Origin: Planctomycetota bacterium
Lineage (GTDB): Bacteria; Planctomycetota; UBA8742; UBA2392
Reading direction: 5' to 3'
NCBI GenBank assembly: GCA_015075515.1
Contig: JABTUE010000004.1
Coordinates: 186,001 to 250,000, forward strand
DNA length: 64,000 nt
Positions within the stretch are counted from its first letter, which is position 1. Every line of letters begins with the position of its first letter. Positions 40,101-46,107 of this stretch are shown in pieces. A program made the translations under genes and the position numbers. Below the pieces are notes generated by a model. That model searched no databases and was not told where the DNA came from. It was given only the letters and a program-made list of their open reading frames with translations.

Positions 40101-40448
40101 AGCGTTGCCGGTGTAGTGCACGTCGGCGACTCGGGCGCCAGGGTTTGCTGGTCCGATGTTCTGCCAGCCTGTAGTCACGAGGACGGTTGAGAACGCGGCG
40201 TCGCTTGCAATCTGGATTCGGGCGTCGGCGGCGGGAGATGTGCTCGCTGTGTTGTAGATCGCGCTGAAGTATGGCTTGTGGTTGATGTCTGCAACTGGGT
40301 CGCCTTGCGCGCCGGTTTGGGCGTCACTGTTTCCTACATACAGCACGGTTGGTTCCGTCGGCGCTTGCGCGCTTAGCGCCGTGGTGGCGGCCGTTAGGAC
40401 CAATTGGATTGAGATGAAGAGAACGACGTGGTTGCGTAGTGTGATCAT
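25131..40448 (-). CDS. Giant secreted YD/RHS-repeat protein with HExxH C-terminal tip
   Basis: A single 5,105-residue frame. Order: signal peptide (1-27), four fibronectin-like repeats (about 30-518), an Ig/cadherin-like segment (520-615), two more repeats (623-868), assorted beta domains, a kelch-like propeller (about 1500-1890, VLLVPGGSVLIYGGINASG), more beta domains, the RHS start near 3090 (GDLKILRSDLVIQGRGFDFA), and YD repeats to about 4720. The RHS core box (4726-4821) has RARCYNASTGRFISHDPLGF. The RHS shell normally encapsulates a C-terminal toxin released after the core motif. The 284-residue tip here has a hydrophobic segment, then RTERHENRHAADI, an HExxH metalloprotease motif near residue 5018, and a Gly/Ala-rich end. 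The gene is intact. Confidence 0.93.
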   Translation of the reverse strand: MITLRNHVVLFISIQLVLTAATTALSAQAPTEPTVLYVGNSDAQTGAQGDPVADINHKPYFSAIYNTASTSPAADARIQIASDAAFSTVLVTTGWQNIGPANPGARVADVHYTGNALACNTRYYWRIRVRDNTGLLSPWSTEAASFITVQCPLEPTNLFVDSDDAQQGTQGDPVADINRRPNFSAVFTHDSTTISASDARVQIATDDTFTTIIASTGWKPVSPATNGQRLTDIEYTGAKLDCNVRYYWRIRTRDTQGVVSPWSTETASFITEHCPEEPTNLFVGASQAQTGTQGNPVTGMPLQPYFSAIVTHTDTNATVTAARIQFALDANFANVIGSTGWKTFTATSVGARTPDIHYTGNALPGSTQIYWRIRHRDSSGVIGLWSVEAASFTTQPVPTAPTTLFVDSTQAQSGTQGNPVTGIDTTPVFSAIFHHQDSGAVGKRYRLQVATDAAFTNLIWASAWTNMADTPAASRSPDLPYSGPALMAGITYFWRVRFEDAQGTRSPWSTEPASFTPTGGTPNNPPTLTPIADQFVSEGVQLVVTANGSDPDPSDILTYSADDGSGGALPSGATFNPSTRELTWRPEFTQQGIYTIRFIVQDNGTPQLSAAQTVYFIIEDSESAPTILHVANTDAQIGTRGNPVTGISSQPRFSAIFNHPGTASTAVGVQIEVSTDPTFTTINGWTSGTVTIATTSAGSRSPDATLSGTPLTTGLTYYWRIRFIDGNASPTAWSTEASSFIVSADPLAPSSLSVDSTNAQAGQSGNPVADIDLTPVFSAVFNHNDNARHSSFYRIQVSTDPSFNSVTHWNSNIETMPSIQAGQRSTSIAYAGTPLSSATTYYWRIRFWDDHTNPSPYSTEPALFTTNAILSFDIPTQVAASTRTKILDLTTFLTGGTGEEVAFAIITAPAFVSLNSTELEITPSVSDESGSPYQVEISATQGSVQTSDVFTLHIAPAIQPTPTGLVGTVLSEDSILWTWQDNSPFESGFRILSPTGETVAEVGPNTTSYTEIELNENTAYTRSVASLGPASDPSAGSPSATSITFVATPTPASVQILLDSSVSIRIFFPEPLNPREGQTGAFLERDQTTTFNSPDLWQTPAYAPQYSFRDDTVVPGTTYYYRITYRNQDGIPSAPLVTNAVNIPAADFFLAFEQGDIQYATTSGTTSLTIDVAVTDIQGTPVATQFTGTPVEFTITTGTVATFVNNGQRTLTTNINSSGLASAGLVSMNGETEVVFIEVKSTFAGRDATLYCRVTPTDGAVTLETVLPTPADGLFVADDVGQTVPGVRVRTIDADGNPVQNATIRFRLHDAHGGGEARFVGTPDPKSIDVTTDPSGEATSPDMDLVGTYGFAEELEVETDNPAIGTLTLAYAIIGRKEVHSTNPPVPLQLEPIGVDQELNAGDRFAPVGVRVTNALNGEPVAGVYVRLRTASVNVGAAAPPIPPEGYYLEDVLSARGPQTPAGTIYLPTHQFGTVKSLNVSSPAPEGRFGHRGVTLTDGKLLFVGGRNGPGGQLASSFVVDLVTGCETTEYSNLTAREDHSVLLVPGGSVLIYGGINASGTAAGTEVFDPSTGIVSPLSGFPARNRASLFALPGGDILIIGGFSGTGSPQNSIIRMTQVSGTWTTAATIPFPAATERHYPAVIASPSGNEIWIVGSETSSPVDTIDRFDPSNNQFLPSFIAPLRQNGTSFEPRTALFAATGDCVIGCKEGLVVLSSLGSVTFTEERSIGHTVSLHELPLDADPLLGGNDDAVSRIAVIGSASSRLVRVTGTPAYTAHPLPAFDTPNRSDGFVALTLPNSQYGRVAIAGGGTASTLETLTEPRALVLNETAEDFIASIAPDEREPVLITNSDGLVYFTGIFASDLVGRQTLRLQATDYDDSGAPLPAPPTEAFAYVNLYTVADDLDCPTVGAIPSTGGQQGSGKKGPKKGSDGGKPNIKITKTKQDGFAVRWWWTGPLPYGCCTIDECTIRVALFHEIDSGQLPGGKFPFSVVEAGTAPPSMFDPQNEWESRLIISGPAAVKWVDQEEFDPGNQGKIITFFTIQWRPTAVSGSMEDIKFRFVANGPSLITPHQPPFDKAIITTTCTAVSLKLEICGDGPADDYIFASAPDGVRCTLLGPSGLILSARLAVAGPASSDGKTFTLEAGIPKKRPLSANGVSTSKRDVEILGFLFTLDEHVCGKTKATVVDMRVEICGMQSDNGADNLLFTMPGFPTTKANDVSARLDQGYETGVGNPRNERAEFTPGKVFMLGPDECGLSVSLKMEGTSYRQPTATSNGGGVLIWHAQGSAPAAPCITFNAQGVAKEHCNALKLTPLDPIYVWLDAGLEFPSKNIGQVRFKVCATASMPQPEYGAAAAVIYNPGQSDFVDAILSEPATLPPSGPFTFDVTPSNPAGGASSHETSPSHGGSAAPNAPKDEPLPCQLCITRPCTVIQILASICDVLDNQNDDYVCAWQNATDPRPHTHLLVAALGPKGFPVPLELIRIGPNAAKIELDRYAINPICTLINDAVTSPSHHCQPQPGITDNEFSKLLRTQRTEAIKIMGALGEVSTARDDIMIGIYRHCQPATTTIAEPTNRQDLDNKLDKVMVNVEALTIVEILVQPCDTSDQRDDLAMKDGDAPVLITVSPSSGFTFEGLKVRSTTPIVSLRKERPSSPDCTPQSPDEEALESIVIDVNNQATFYVHGNTRSSSVRDGTFVVEDDCPTKIIPCDKAEAEITLQPSPPCAIGAVTVFEVEATLPDFICVNETNVLAAFELQAPSGTPLGIGGTITLDLSTFTGGPASYSLAPTQLVFGGYQTPQFVFITTGANPSAAADDIVVKYDVTVDSCLFKGCGPHQTVYEVDVVLQPLCLLLGENFQHPQQVTGTIQVIPAIPERFNSVQLVNISQDLTDPDFDPIELPGVVDVLREGIGGAVAIPTNAGFGRSTVGVTIIVDGFQYVCGDAQTTLTVGGLPAGVPHLVEEGPPEVVKFTNEFTLYGGVDEALPLREIPRGIGTFDATITAGTFTLSTQTDSVTVGHSVASKGPNTFRTSLTLAGAPACTADFQITFIRNQSPDYPDCVKPKAVGPILNSPPTSGRAIGDENDSTDPIELDRGDLKILRSDLVIQGRGFDFAHVRSYRGMGGRNTVQGLKWDFNYNLRLDIGTTGDIDLVEGDKVRIETYKKVDATRFASPAPHFTSLVFLGNYYRLLQADGMIQIFDLSGRLAEMQDSNGNRMQFEYTDAQHPERLTRVIDTMGRPIVYEYYPVTDPVKPGKLKSLTDFAGREVLYDYDNLGRLISARTPIITGTSNGNDFPQGKTETYEYITNSGNAKTENLLHRIIEANQNEPRAGYGSSTGVALGTPTFETIYDSQGRATSQRWGGPGQVVTYTYSAAFLPATAQRNAAVRKTTVVDRSGNVTEYYFSKEGQIVEKREKTRGIRQGDPADFITRWKFNDKNQLVRLTSPEGNFTEYVYDNGLVQVGSATVIDSRLQANIIEIRQNPGPRSASQGVLITRFVVDPIYNKPCVVIDPRGADTNDNLRFATRFYFDWEEGNNTSKLATYLVPHLDNAPNTGAGWQYVNALLLRMKAQGTALGLAPTDNVPAVGISVGSDMNNDGETARIAGNVVRTLLPKVLLTTQQRDMLGATSLEQYVSTTMLYNRFGQLTGSVDAEGNLSAIEYHSTDDPSGDGTPSPEVVRDDGSISGGYHHEIFSDQSHATNVVVVARYNTSGQLVDEPLGPYSSPVARSTSSAPVNASIGCIHDLVGNSLGLTDPRGATTTFEYNALDQIVKITSPAPYNHVTSFFYDANNNVVTTTLDNAVVQLDSNGRLQLQTTGSFTNILHTTGTPATFEHRFKFDILNNLVEQDIDAVTPTGTTQRIVTQFSHDPNQNLTTILKPLGNSVQIIHDERDLVFTITRGFGSADASTMEFDYNRNATLVRVLDGTGDATISVHDGYDRLIEVLDAEGNELEFTYDAVGNRLTSTLRGPINGQATTNVDLARTFTLYDELSRPFQSRMDIFDETGAPVASGGPAGSNTFVQTLTAFDRNHRVAAVVEDDGAVNTSTNATTSLRYDGLNRLLQRIDALGNTETFTYDAASNLIEVLTQHVATDGATVSEFYKTTYDYDALNRLTRATDNLLNETKFGYDSRNNQTHSTDALGNTSISVFDGASRLVESIRNMRGTGSSSITDDAINTLYAYDSNSRLTSITDDSGNATSYQYDALDRLKVTTFANLATVTLTYDEDDNILTRTDQNGTLITNAFDAINRLTSRTIAPTNPVTTEQGVTQIIGTTEQSFEYDGANRLTRSTDNNDLADTNDDAECTYVYDSLSRLTREVQTYGTQSYTVSYTWTSDSREQSAAYPGGNTITRTFDALDRVTSQDWTNTGYTGTESTQTYMGPSRPLKRTVLGAVTRDFHDPTDPTKSGYDGLARPVYLSYAPALSGGQQLATLTFGHDAIGNQRFEHDTAVVGVTSPRNLEDFTYDAAYRLVDFRTSVSTGTSGSVSTSPTIPLTDTLASLASSGPQRFNGQQVANPGIATVTTSLQWALDGVGSWQGFTENSTAHANSTGPLNQYTQFKGYTLDHAPNGNTVIDAVELCQTAPPPAAASFMFTPMSTSSAPLSTQVRYEFDGLNRLRRVICDTNTIGEYDYDAAGRRIFRKADEDHDGSLETQVRYVFDGDQEIEERDSTGSLLRESVFGNYIDEPLWMRTYTGANAGEYLFGQDENFNVYALMAGGFGSGAANNTTGTIVEQYRYDAYGAFQRYVPTSPGVGPWFESGTRLSRSLFDNPWTFQGRRFDPETSLFFFRARCYNASTGRFISHDPLGFEDSMNLYEFLGSSPAYNLDPFGEGILGDIGGAMPFNPIGSALTSIDDRITGYERYGAWGAVVGERSYARSLAALRQSDNGKSGFEVAFTAVFIDLGDMTGIPDIISAIEGKDVWTGCHLTEGQRWMKGILGTVKLALALAGPAIGSAMSGSTRGGGSAGNLMERDLASGITQGTTKPIRLHPKTPWYKPLKPKYDAKVSVNRRGRTPQDIARTERHENRHAADIRNNPQLTHLLFESKLPIGKGVARYWFERRGYKAGGNYSSPLTPFRSFSGAEKRQFATDVGAGVAGVGAAGYGVYDWLSD
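37845..40361 (-). repeat. Six fibronectin-like domain repeats at the N-terminus of the YD giant
   Basis: Six units of about 120-130 residues each start with a variant of PTxLFVxSxxAQxGxQGxP and end with YYWRIRxxD...SPWSTExASF. Units 1-4 are contiguous, then one unrelated beta domain intervenes, then units 5-6. They probably form an extended stalk. The units differ enough in sequence that recent duplication is unlikely. Confidence 0.85.
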
Positions 40449-40681
40449 GGATTGCCGCCCCGTTTGGTGACTGCCGTCTGCGCCGGCCGACAGCTGCTTG
40501 AGGCAGCGGATGGCTTTGGCGTAACCGTGCTGGCTTGCTTGTTCGTGTCTAGCGCGTGGCGGAGTCTAGCTAATCGGCGCGCGCCTAGGAAAGTGTGTTA
40601 TGGCAAAGAATCGATCAGGACGGCGATTGCAATGATATTGTCATGGCAGCGTAATGACTGACAGATTCTTGATGGACCGAA

Positions 40682-40700
40682 TGCGACAAGTTCAGTCGCA
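40682..40700 (-). terminator. Hairpin directly after the LRR gene
   Basis: TGCGAC (40682-40687) pairs with GTCGCA (40695-40700) around a 7-base loop, one base beyond the LRR stop codon. There is no U tract, so this is a weak terminator call. The 250 bases between the LRR and YD genes hold no gene. Confidence 0.35.
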
Positions 40701-40701
40701 C

Positions 40702-41490
40702 TTACTGCCGAATGTGGCAGTTCGGGTAGCGACTACGCAGCTTGACGATGGCGTCGAGTGAGCGTCGCGGCATGCCGCGAACGTCCAGCAGTTTGATCGG
40801 TTCGGGTAGGTTTATGGCCAGAAGGTCTGCGTCCGTGTAGGGAGTATGTGCGAGCGAGAGAACTCTAAGCCGTGATAGCGCCTCGATTTTCTCCAAGCCG
40901 GCTCGGGTGAAGCGTGAGCACCACGATAGATCCAGCACCTCAAGGGTCTCGAAGGTCGAGATGTGTGTTAGCGCGCTGTCGGTTAGCTGCGTACAGCCCG
41001 ATAAAACTAACGTTCGAAGTTTGGGCAGGGTTGCGATGGCCTTGATGCCTTCGTCGGTTACGTTGTCGCATAGGCTAAGGTCGATCTCTTCGAGCTCGCG
41101 CATGTTAGCCAATGCGGATAGGGCTCGATCTCCGGCACCGGTGCGCCCAAAGTCAACTCGTCGGAGGCGCTTCAGGTTCGCTAGTGTCGCGATGCCATCG
41201 TCGGTTACGGCGGAGCACCCGCGTAGGCTGAGTTCTTCAAGGTTCGTCAGCGAAGCTACTTCGCGAAGTCCATCGTCTGTTACGCTGTAGTCGTTCTCTC
41301 GGCGAAAGACCCTGGTCTCGTCGGCGGGTCCGTCACGTTCTGTGCCCGGCTTGTGGTCTGGGGAGTTGGCACCGTTCGATATAGCACCGTTGGCCTGATC
41401 GAGTTGGCCAGGTGAAACGCGATCCAAGGCGAACCACGCAATCGCCGCGGCGCCAACGACAACAACAAGTGCATATGCCAACTTTTTCAT
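40702..41490 (-). CDS. Leucine-rich-repeat protein (Cys-containing LRR type) with N-terminal anchor
   Basis: The 262-residue protein starts with a hydrophobic anchor or signal (residues 1-21). After a polar linker come seven to eight leucine-rich repeats of about 24 residues, of the cysteine-containing type common in F-box LRR proteins, for example LEELSLRGCSAVTDDGIATL and LRTLVLSGCTQLTDSALTHI. Such repeats form an arc used for protein binding. It is probably held at the outer face of the membrane. It is transcribed divergently from the kinase-helicase gene 103 bases away. A link to the anti-phage pair is possible but not shown. Confidence 0.85.
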   Translation of the reverse strand: MKKLAYALVVVVGAAAIAWFALDRVSPGQLDQANGAISNGANSPDHKPGTERDGPADETRVFRRENDYSVTDDGLREVASLTNLEELSLRGCSAVTDDGIATLANLKRLRRVDFGRTGAGDRALSALANMRELEEIDLSLCDNVTDEGIKAIATLPKLRTLVLSGCTQLTDSALTHISTFETLEVLDLSWCSRFTRAGLEKIEALSRLRVLSLAHTPYTDADLLAINLPEPIKLLDVRGMPRRSLDAIVKLRSRYPNCHIRQ

Positions 41491-41593
41491 GGCAATGCAG
41501 GCTACATTCCGGCACCTTCGTCACAACAACCAGCTTCTTGTGGGATGACGACAGCGTGATTGCAGCAGGCGACACGCGAGGGGATGGCGAGCG

Positions 41594-44500
41594 ATGTCCG
41601 ATGTGTCATTGAACCTGGGGCAGTTCAAAGTGGTCGGGTCGCTCGGCAGAAGCCACTACGCCACGGTTTACGAGGCACAGGACACCAAGAGCGGGAGCCG
41701 AGTCGCGGTGAAGGTCTTGGAGCTTGCTGGTACCCATCGCGAGGTTGCGCAGGCGATGTTTCGTAAGGAAATTGGCGCGCTTTCAGGTCTTGAACACCCT
41801 GCCGTAGTTCGCCTGGTTGGACACTTTGAAGAGCAAAACCCTGAGCGTCTTGGAATCGTTTTGGAACTTGTGCCGGGAGGTAGGACCCTTGAACACTTGA
41901 TCCTCGACGTTGCGGCCGGCCGCGAGATAAAGCGTTCTCTACGTTGGCGGCTGGAACAGTTGTCCGCTTTGCTGGATGGGCTTGAGTGCGCGCATAAGCG
42001 CAACGTGATTCACCGAGACGTCAAGCCGACAAACGTGCTGTTAGATCGTGACGTCGACTCGCTGAAGCTCGCCGACTTCGGCATTGCACGGCTCCTCGAA
42101 AACTACGGTCGGGGCGAAACGGCGTTGACATTGCGCGAGTTCTACACTCGGCCTTTCGCCGCTCCGGAGCAAGTCTTACAGGGAGACGCAAGTTTCGCCG
42201 CGGACCTTCATGCGTTTGGACTGCTCACGGCATGCTTGCTGGCGTGGCGTGTTCCGGCGCCTACGTTCAAGCGCGAGGAGATGATCGACTTCCTCGCCCC
42301 GTTGAAAGCGGAAATCCCTGATCCCGAGGCGTACCACAAGATTGAGCAGTTGCTTGTTGACTTGTTGCATCCAGATCCGTCGGCTCGCCCCCGAGCGGTA
42401 GAAGTTCAGCGAGTTCTTCGAGAGCTTCTTGAGCGTACCGCTGACAGGCCTGTCTTCTATGCGCGGCTGACACGGAGCGCGGAGGAAAACGCACGCAAGC
42501 ACGGCTGCCCGTCCGTGGCGGACATTCTCCGGGATCTAAACGATGGACTACGAGGCAAGTACGAGGTGGCGGTAGACAAGCAAACGGGTGCGGAGTCGTT
42601 TTCCATCAAGTGTTTTGGGCGAGGTCTTTGGGCCCACTTGCGGCCTGAATCGGGAGATCCGGAACGCTTGGTGGTAACGAATGTAGGCAGGAACCCGTCG
42701 AGCATCCACGCAAGCCAGCGGGAGCGCGCGCTCTCCGTGCCCTTTACTTTGCAGTTTGGCGAGGGTCCAGCCGGTGAATTGATTTCTGCGCTGTTCGAGA
42801 AGTTCGAGGCCGAGCGACGCGCCGAAGACGTGCGGCGGCGCAAGGAGAGCCTTTTCGAGGTTGCCAGGTTCATCTTGGCGAAGCAGCGCGAGTCGCTCCT
42901 GCAGTTCCGCATACGTTACGAAATTGATGACGCGCCGCCGGAGCCTGGAAGTGACTCATCGGCCTTTGTTGACGCTCATCCTGGTTTTCAAAACGTGCGG
43001 GTCGTTGAGGTGCTGCCGACCGACGAACTTGCAGATGTGCCAGAAGACCTGGACGACACATGGACTGCTGATTTGGATCAGCGCTCACCGCTGCTTTTGG
43101 ATGGTCAGCGGGTAGGTACTTTTCACTCGTACAACCAGGAATCGCGAGTGCTTGCCATAAGGATTCAAAAGCGCGCTCGGTTGGCGCGCCGCGGCGACCT
43201 GGTGTGCAAAGATGTTGCGTTGGATGCCGCTTTGAACCGACAGGAGACTGCGCTCGATCACTTTTTCAAGGACGAGTGCGTCAATCCCAACCTGGGTGAG
43301 CTGCTGTTGTATCCAGAGAGCAATCGCTTGGCGGACATGCTGCCGCGCAGGCTGGTGCAAAAGCTTGAGCCTGAGAGTGCGATGCTTTCGCTTGTCGAGA
43401 GAGTCCTTGCCGCCAAAGACTTTTTTCTTGTTCAAGGGCCCCCGGGTACGGGCAAGACAACAGTAATTGCCGAGGTGATGGCCCAGATTCTGATGCAGGA
43501 TCCCGACGCACGGGTGCTGCTCACTTCGCAGGCCAACGAGGCGGTGAACAATGCGCTGGACGCTCTCCGAGTTGTGGCGAAGTCGGCCGGTAAGGATTGG
43601 CGCTTGCATCGAGACGTGAAGCCCGAGCGCAGAAACCATGATGATGCCGATGGCGTTGAGGCGAGTTTCGCCGAGTGGGTCAAGCGAACTCGAGAGAAGA
43701 GCCGCGCGGCGCTTGTCGCATTTGTCGCTCAGGACGAGGAACGGGCTGCCATCGTTCGAGACGCTTTGAAGAAGTGGGATGAGCGATTGGACGTGAATGA
43801 AGACGTGCGCGTGGACTATGCGGAGTCTGTTCAAGTTTTTGGCGTGACGTGCCTTCGCGTTCCGACGCTGTGGCGCATGCTGCGTGACGTCCAGTTTGAT
43901 TGGGTGATCGTTGACGAGGCGGCTAAAGCCACTGCCGCCGAAGTGCTGGTTTCCTTGGTTGTTGGAAAGAGGTTCGTGCTGGTCGGCGATCATAAGCAAC
44001 TGCCGCCTTTTTTGGACACGCAAACCGAGAAGGAGCTCAAGGCAAGCGGCATTGACGTTGGACGCGCTCGAAAGTCGTTGTTCGAAGAGCTGTTTGAGAA
44101 GATCTCGCCGGACAATCGGCAAACGTTGCGCCGACAGTTTCGCATGCACCGCTCGATCGGGTCATTCGTAGGCAACTTGTTTTACGCAGAGTTTGGAGGC
44201 TTGGAAACTGGTGTTGATGATTCAGAACGAACTCTTGCGTTGAGCCGTTTTGACAAGGCACATCGAGTGAACTGGGTCGACGTTCGGGGTCGCGCGCGCA
44301 AGGAGCAGAACGGTACAAGTTGGTGGAACCAGGAGGAGCTGGACGCCGTGCATCGCCTGCTCCGTGAGTTCGAGAACGAGTTGCGCCAGAAGAACGTTAC
44401 GTATTCCGTGGGAGTAATCTCCCCCTATCGGGCACAGATAGAACGGCTGCGACGCAAAATCTCGCGCGCAGCGCAAACCTGGTCAGCACTGAAGATTCGT

Positions 44501-44746
44501 ATTGACACCGTGGACGCTTTCCAAGGAAAGCAGGACGACATCATTGTGTACTCGCTTGTTCGCGAGGGTGAGCAGGAAAGTCGGTTCGTGTCCGATCCGC
44601 GGCGGTTGAACGTGGCGTTTTCGCGCTCCAAACGCTTGTTGGTCATCGTTGGCGACGCGGAAGGCGCGCGTCGAAGTGCAGGACTGTCCGAAATTGTGCG
44701 CGCGATCCCACCCGAAAACCTGGAAGCGTGGAGGGCGGGCCGATGA
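41594..44746 (+). CDS. mkoA: Ser/Thr kinase-SF1 helicase fusion (type I Mokosh MkoA-like)
   Basis: The 1,050-residue protein begins with a Hanks-type kinase: VAVK Lys40, HRDVKPTN with His140-Asp142, DFG at 161-163, then an SLA-like middle region. From residue 600 it is an Upf1-like SF1 helicase with Walker A GPPGTGKT (615-622), DEAA Walker B (774-777), GDHKQLPPFL, RQFRMHRSIG, SPYRAQIERLR, VDAFQGKQDD and LNVAFSRSK, so all helicase motifs are present. This COG1112-type helicase with a kinase, followed by a PLD nuclease gene, is the published layout of type I Mokosh anti-phage systems. It would act on RNA or RNA-DNA hybrids. The ATG follows AGGGGA. The last four bases overlap mkoB. Confidence 0.9.
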   Translation: MSDVSLNLGQFKVVGSLGRSHYATVYEAQDTKSGSRVAVKVLELAGTHREVAQAMFRKEIGALSGLEHPAVVRLVGHFEEQNPERLGIVLELVPGGRTLEHLILDVAAGREIKRSLRWRLEQLSALLDGLECAHKRNVIHRDVKPTNVLLDRDVDSLKLADFGIARLLENYGRGETALTLREFYTRPFAAPEQVLQGDASFAADLHAFGLLTACLLAWRVPAPTFKREEMIDFLAPLKAEIPDPEAYHKIEQLLVDLLHPDPSARPRAVEVQRVLRELLERTADRPVFYARLTRSAEENARKHGCPSVADILRDLNDGLRGKYEVAVDKQTGAESFSIKCFGRGLWAHLRPESGDPERLVVTNVGRNPSSIHASQRERALSVPFTLQFGEGPAGELISALFEKFEAERRAEDVRRRKESLFEVARFILAKQRESLLQFRIRYEIDDAPPEPGSDSSAFVDAHPGFQNVRVVEVLPTDELADVPEDLDDTWTADLDQRSPLLLDGQRVGTFHSYNQESRVLAIRIQKRARLARRGDLVCKDVALDAALNRQETALDHFFKDECVNPNLGELLLYPESNRLADMLPRRLVQKLEPESAMLSLVERVLAAKDFFLVQGPPGTGKTTVIAEVMAQILMQDPDARVLLTSQANEAVNNALDALRVVAKSAGKDWRLHRDVKPERRNHDDADGVEASFAEWVKRTREKSRAALVAFVAQDEERAAIVRDALKKWDERLDVNEDVRVDYAESVQVFGVTCLRVPTLWRMLRDVQFDWVIVDEAAKATAAEVLVSLVVGKRFVLVGDHKQLPPFLDTQTEKELKASGIDVGRARKSLFEELFEKISPDNRQTLRRQFRMHRSIGSFVGNLFYAEFGGLETGVDDSERTLALSRFDKAHRVNWVDVRGRARKEQNGTSWWNQEELDAVHRLLREFENELRQKNVTYSVGVISPYRAQIERLRRKISRAAQTWSALKIRIDTVDAFQGKQDDIIVYSLVREGEQESRFVSDPRRLNVAFSRSKRLLVIVGDAEGARRSAGLSEIVRAIPPENLEAWRAGR

Positions 44747-46071
44747 ACAGCGATCGCACAGCGCAACTCATCGCAGATGGGTACGAGCTCGTCGATACGC
44801 TCGAAGTGGGCCTGCCGCACTTCATATGGCGGGTTGACGTTGAAGTTGAAGTTGACAGGGACTTGCGGCTGGTGCCCGAAACAGTGCTAAGGTTGGTTTC
44901 GGCCGGCATTGGCGAGGCCAAGGATCTTGCGCACCTGATGGGCTTGGTTGATGCCAGGATGGTTCACAACGCGATAGTTGACCTGCTGCGACTGGGGGCG
45001 TTGAGCCATCGCGACGACAAGCTGACCTTGACTCCTTTTGGCGTGCAGGTGCTTCATCGGGCCGTGACCCGCGAGATTGAAGTTTTCGAGGATGTAGAAC
45101 TTCGGCATGACCCGTTTCGAGATGAGCTTAGATGGTCGTACCGTGAACGTGAATTCAGGGTTGGCCGGCAGTTGCGCGAATCTGGTCTGCGAACGTTGCC
45201 TGCTCCCAGTGGTTTGACGGATCGCGCGCTTGAGTTGAGGTTTCGTGACGTGCAGGCGTTGTTTGACCGTGATGGGCCGCCGCGCGAGGACGAGCCTGGC
45301 GTAACCAGAAAGAGAGACGTTTTGCGGCTTAGGCCCTTGCGCATGATGACGGCGTATCGGGTGGCGAGCTTGGAGGTTTGGTACCAACCGACAACGTTGG
45401 CGTGGGATTGGCGGTTGATGCGGCATGGTGGTGAAGAAGTTGACGTGAGCGCCAAGCTACGCGAGTTGCAGGCGGATGGGGCAGAGATCATTCCGTTTGA
45501 AGAACAGCGAGAACTCGCGCTCAGTAAGAAGGGCAAAGTGGTCCACTCGGTTGGCGAGAGGGTTCGCGAGACCGGGAAGACGGAGTTGTTGAAGACTAGC
45601 GAGCATCGCAACGCGCTGCGCGACGCGATCTTTGAGGCCAAGGAGCACCTGATCATCCTGTCGCCGTGGCTCCGCACGGCGGCGGTGGACGGTGAGTTGC
45701 TTGGCTGGTTACGAACGGCGCTGGATAGAACGAAACTCCTCAAGATCACCATCGGCTACGGAATTGAGCGCGCCCAAGGCAAGCCAAAAGATCGTGCCGC
45801 CCAAGACCAGGAGCACGCGCTGTCAAAGTTGAAGCAGCTGGGAGAGCGGTACGCGAAACGACTTCGGACGGTCGAGATTGGCAACACGCACGAGAAGGTC
45901 GTTATCTGCGACGACAGATACATCATCATCACCAGCTTCAACTTCTTGTCGTTCAATCCCAAGTCGAACAAGGGGCTGCGTCGAGAACTCGGTCACCTGG
46001 TACGGGATCGATCAATCATCGGCCAGGCGAAGAAGGAGATTCTTGACGCCCTTGAAGACGCGCAGCCTTGA
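44743..46071 (+). CDS. mkoB: PLD-family nuclease (type I Mokosh MkoB-like)
   Basis: The 442-residue protein begins at the ATG inside the ATGA overlap with mkoA, after GGAGGG. The N-terminal 110 residues look like a winged-helix region (DLAHLMGLVDARMVHNAIVD). The C-terminal 180 residues carry one phospholipase D active site, His383-x-Lys385-x4-Asp390 in THEKVVICDDRYII, followed by the usual SFNF strand. PLD nucleases use a phosphohistidine and often work as dimers, which would supply the second HKD. Coupling to the kinase-helicase fits Mokosh, where helicase sensing leads to nuclease activity. No membrane segment is present. Confidence 0.88.
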   Translation: MNSDRTAQLIADGYELVDTLEVGLPHFIWRVDVEVEVDRDLRLVPETVLRLVSAGIGEAKDLAHLMGLVDARMVHNAIVDLLRLGALSHRDDKLTLTPFGVQVLHRAVTREIEVFEDVELRHDPFRDELRWSYREREFRVGRQLRESGLRTLPAPSGLTDRALELRFRDVQALFDRDGPPREDEPGVTRKRDVLRLRPLRMMTAYRVASLEVWYQPTTLAWDWRLMRHGGEEVDVSAKLRELQADGAEIIPFEEQRELALSKKGKVVHSVGERVRETGKTELLKTSEHRNALRDAIFEAKEHLIILSPWLRTAAVDGELLGWLRTALDRTKLLKITIGYGIERAQGKPKDRAAQDQEHALSKLKQLGERYAKRLRTVEIGNTHEKVVICDDRYIIITSFNFLSFNPKSNKGLRRELGHLVRDRSIIGQAKKEILDALEDAQP

Positions 46072-46107
46072 AGATCATGCTCTTCGGCTCCGGCAGAAAG
46101 CGGTGAG

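Noticed and set aside
43085..44149. A 354-codon minus-strand frame inside mkoA
   Set aside because: Runs antisense through the helicase motifs. No ribosome site or domain.
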